Part shown: in pieces, positions 61,954 to 64,000 of the stretch
Layout of the letters: every line of letters begins with the position of its first letter
Numbering within the stretch: position 1 is the stretch's first letter
Source: CBDDIP01 sp965229005
Lineage (GTDB): Bacteria > Actinomycetota > Acidimicrobiia > Acidimicrobiales > Ilumatobacteraceae
NCBI GenBank assembly: GCA_965229005.1
Contig: CBDDIP010000002.1
Span: 2,914,001-2,978,000 of the forward strand
Direction of reading: 5' to 3'
Length of the DNA stretch: 64,000 bases
Notes under the pieces: model-generated
The model's database searches: none
What the model was told of the DNA's origin: nothing
The model's input: the letters and a program-made list of their open reading frames with translations, nothing else
Made by a program: the position numbers and the translations under genes

Positions 61954-63321
61954 TCAGTCGATCAGTTCGAGGCGGCGGCCGAGGTCGCTGCGCCACACGC
62001 CGTCTGGGTCGGCAGCATCGCGGACGGCACGCCACTCGGCGAGGCGCGGGTAGCCGCGGCGGATCGCCTCTGGCGTGGTGTGCGCGTCCTTGGCGAAGTA
62101 GTGCCGACCACCGGCGTCGAGCACGAGGCGGTCGAGGCCGTGGAGCAGATCGCCGAGCCCGCTCAACCCGGCCGGCACGTCGTATGCCAGCGTCCATCCG
62201 GGCTGCGGGAAGCTGAGCGGCGCTTGGTTGGCCGCACCGAACCGCTTCAGCACAGCCAGGAAGCTGGCGGCCGAACTGCCGGCCAACCGCTCGACGACCG
62301 TGCGCAGCGTCTCTTCCTCGCCGAACGGCACGATCACCTGGTACTGCAGCATGCCGCGCTTGCCGTACACGCGGTTCCACGAGCCGACGAGGTCGAGCGG
62401 GTGGAAGAAGGCCCCGATGCCCTGCACTTCACCGATGCGCTCTCGCGGTGACTTGCGGAACCACAGCTCGTTGAACGCCGCGATCGTCGCCCGGTTGACC
62501 AGGCCTGGACTGGGCACCAGTGGCGGAAACGTCGCCAGCTGATGCGGTCCGTAGGCAAAAGGCGCGGCCGCCTCCTTCGGACCGAGGTCGTCCTGTCGGG
62601 CATGGTCGCCGCGGGTGAGCACGCTGCGCCCGAGGTTGCGACCACGAGCAACGAGATCGACCCAGGCCACGCTGTAGCGAAAGTCGTCGTCGGCGTCGTC
62701 GGTCATCGCCGCGAACAGCGCATCGAGGTCGGGGAGGCGGTTGGTGTCGACGCGCATGCGACTGCTCTCGATGCGCAGCAGGCGGAACGTGGCGTCGACG
62801 ATCACGCCCGTCAACCCCATCCCGCCGATCGTCGCCCAGAACAGCGCCGGCTCGACGTCGGGGCCGATCACGCGCGTGGAACCATCGGCCATCAGCATCG
62901 TCAGGCGGACCACGTGGTTGCCGAAGGAGCCCTCGACGTGGTGGTTCTTGCCATGGATGTCGCTGGCGACGGCACCGCCGATGGTGACGAATCGCGTGCC
63001 GGGGGTGACCGGCACGAAGTAGCCACGGGGCACGATGAGGCGCAGCAGCTGATCGATGCTGACGCCGGCACCGACGGTGACCGTCGCTGTCTCCTCGTCC
63101 AGCAGGACGTCGCCAGGGCCACCGCGCAGCCGCAGCAGCAGGCCGCCGCCGTTCTGCGACGCGTCGCCGTAGCTGCGGCCGAGACCGCGGGCCAGTGCGC
63201 CGCGCTCCCCCGCCGACTTCAGCGCTGACGGCACCTCGGACGCGGTGAGGTCGAGCACCTCACTGACGGTCGGGTTGGTACGTCCCCAACCGATCGCCGC
63301 ATCGCGAGCCGCCTCGTACAT
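61954..63321 (-). CDS. dprE1: DprE1-like decaprenylphosphoryl-ribose 2'-oxidase
   Basis: The 455-residue flavoenzyme has the FAD site A-R-G-L-G-R-S-Y-G-D and I-G-G-A-V-A-S-D-I-H-G-K-N-H-H (including the FAD-contact His), and the substrate region N-Q-A-P-L-S-F-P with K411 (Y-F-A-K-D), the counterpart of mycobacterial K418. It oxidises decaprenylphosphoryl ribose at C2; DprE2 then completes epimerisation to the arabinose donor used by AftD-type enzymes. At the position of the mycobacterial drug-target Cys387 there is Ala379. TAGCCT lies seven bases before the ATG at 63321. Confidence 0.92.
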   Translation of the reverse strand: MYEAARDAAIGWGRTNPTVSEVLDLTASEVPSALKSAGERGALARGLGRSYGDASQNGGGLLLRLRGGPGDVLLDEETATVTVGAGVSIDQLLRLIVPRGYFVPVTPGTRFVTIGGAVASDIHGKNHHVEGSFGNHVVRLTMLMADGSTRVIGPDVEPALFWATIGGMGLTGVIVDATFRLLRIESSRMRVDTNRLPDLDALFAAMTDDADDDFRYSVAWVDLVARGRNLGRSVLTRGDHARQDDLGPKEAAAPFAYGPHQLATFPPLVPSPGLVNRATIAAFNELWFRKSPRERIGEVQGIGAFFHPLDLVGSWNRVYGKRGMLQYQVIVPFGEEETLRTVVERLAGSSAASFLAVLKRFGAANQAPLSFPQPGWTLAYDVPAGLSGLGDLLHGLDRLVLDAGGRHYFAKDAHTTPEAIRRGYPRLAEWRAVRDAADPDGVWRSDLGRRLELID

Positions 63322-63328
63322 GATCGCC

Positions 63329-63334
63329 AGGCTA
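63329..63334 (-). promoter_or_regulatory. -10 hexamer TAGCCT of a probable leaderless promoter
   Basis: Seven bases before the ATG at 63321; same hexamer and following GGCG as at 53884-53889. Confidence 0.55.
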
Positions 63335-63385
63335 CCGACCGGACCGTTTTGATCGCAGTAGGCCCAACGACCTGTTCTGCACCGA

Positions 63386-64000
63386 TCAGTAGGGCCATTC
63401 CGGCGGGCGGCCGGTGATCCGCTGCAGCACCTTGCCCAGGTGCAACGTGAGCAGCACCTTGATGGCCAGGTTCTTGGCGAACCACGGCAGTTGCGCCGCC
63501 TGTCGAGCAAGGTTCATCGCCCGGCTGCGAGCCGTCCCGTCGAGGTCGGCGTGGTACACGGTCATCGACCGCGCCCGACCGACGTAGCGGAAGCGCTTGC
63601 CGGCGAACAGCTCGCGCATGATGGCGAGCGTGACGCCGACCGACGAGAACGAGTCGTGGATCAACAGGGTGCCGCCGGGCTGCACTCGTGCGCCCCACTC
63701 GCGGATGTCGCTGCGCGCGGGCGCGTAGCGGTGTGCTCCGTCCACGTAGAGCACCGCCAGCTCACCGTCGACGGCATCGTGCGCGGCGTCGCTGAACGCT
63801 CGGACGTGACGCACCCGCTCGGCGACGCCCGCCCGCGCGAGGTTGGCGTTGAACACGTCATGATCGGTTGCCGCCTCGGCGGCGAACCCATCGATCTCCT
63901 GCGGGCCACGGTCGTTGCCGGCGTGTGGATCGATGGCCACGATGTCCACACCAGCAGGTGCCGCACTGGCGAGCACGATCGTGCTGCGCCCGCGAAAGCT
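63386..64000 (-). CDS. class I SAM-dependent methyltransferase, 5' end beyond the window
   Basis: The frame is open to the window edge and gives the C-terminal 204 residues. Seen are a V-D-I-V-A-I-D-P-H-A-G strand, V-L-Y-V-D-G-A-H-R-Y and L-L-I-H-D-S-F, which match the methyltransferase-24 family found in glycan clusters, some of whose members act on sugars in cell-surface polymers. The tail is basic and hydrophobic and may touch the membrane. It is upstream of dprE1 in the same direction, separated by 64 bp that hold the dprE1 promoter. Confidence 0.8.
   Translation of the reverse strand, partial: SFRGRSTIVLASAAPAGVDIVAIDPHAGNDRGPQEIDGFAAEAATDHDVFNANLARAGVAERVRHVRAFSDAAHDAVDGELAVLYVDGAHRYAPARSDIREWGARVQPGGTLLIHDSFSSVGVTLAIMRELFAGKRFRYVGRARSMTVYHADLDGTARSRAMNLARQAAQLPWFAKNLAIKVLLTLHLGKVLQRITGRPPEWPY

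Overview
The window is bacterial chromosome, very G+C rich and densely coded, with strong third-position G/C bias that leaves long spurious open frames on the antisense strand. Several features point to an actinomycetote: homologues of the mycobacterial arabinan enzymes AftD, DprE1 and DprE2, a PPOX-type flavin/F420-like protein, lipoproteins with Thr/Pro-rich linkers, and many genes that look leaderless. I would guess a member of the Acidimicrobiia (Ilumatobacter-like), but that is inference from gene content and style only. I saw no rRNA, tRNA, CRISPR array, insertion sequence, integrase or phage gene.

Layout. 1-9.8 kb: small-molecule enzymes in mostly divergent pairs (SirB1-like protein, two acyl-CoA synthetases, Gfo/Idh/MocA dehydrogenase with aldehyde dehydrogenase, glycerophosphodiesterase, PPOX protein, gamma-glutamyltransferase). 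9.8-18.1 kb: a probable uptake and catabolic locus for an N-heterocycle or amide. It holds a luciferase-type monooxygenase, a cytosine-deaminase-like amidohydrolase, an SDR and a thiamine-pyrimidine/sulfonate-type ABC importer on the plus strand, and an M20 carbamoylase-type hydrolase plus a creatininase on the minus strand. 18.2-25 kb: a phytoene-desaturase-like oxidoreductase, superoxide dismutase, a phosphoribosyltransferase, a large secreted subtilase and a lipoprotein. 25-28.7 kb: a three-subunit molybdenum hydroxylase. 28.8-29.6 kb: a PPK2 gene broken by a single extra base. 29.6-35.8 kb: a five-gene oligopeptide/dipeptide ABC importer with a small Cys-rich gene at its end. 35.9-37.7 kb: enoyl-CoA hydratase and an AlkA-type DNA glycosylase.

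37.8-64 kb is mainly a cell-envelope glycan region: AftD, several GT-C-like membrane glycosyltransferases, three GT2 enzymes including a polyprenol-phosphate mannose synthase type, a GT4 enzyme, an OatA-like acyltransferase, and DprE1 plus DprE2, which together make decaprenylphosphoryl arabinose. Embedded in it is a four-gene redox operon (112-aa protein, GMC oxidoreductase, two extended SDRs).

Regulation seen in the sequence: most transcription-unit first genes carry a TAnnnT hexamer 6-9 bases before the start codon, the pattern of leaderless mRNAs, while several genes inside operons have Shine-Dalgarno sequences or ATGA/GTGA overlaps. Most convergent gene junctions hold a strong hairpin without a T-run; two of these hairpins are copies of the same 39-bp palindrome, and another junction holds two tandem hairpins sharing a 15-bp core.
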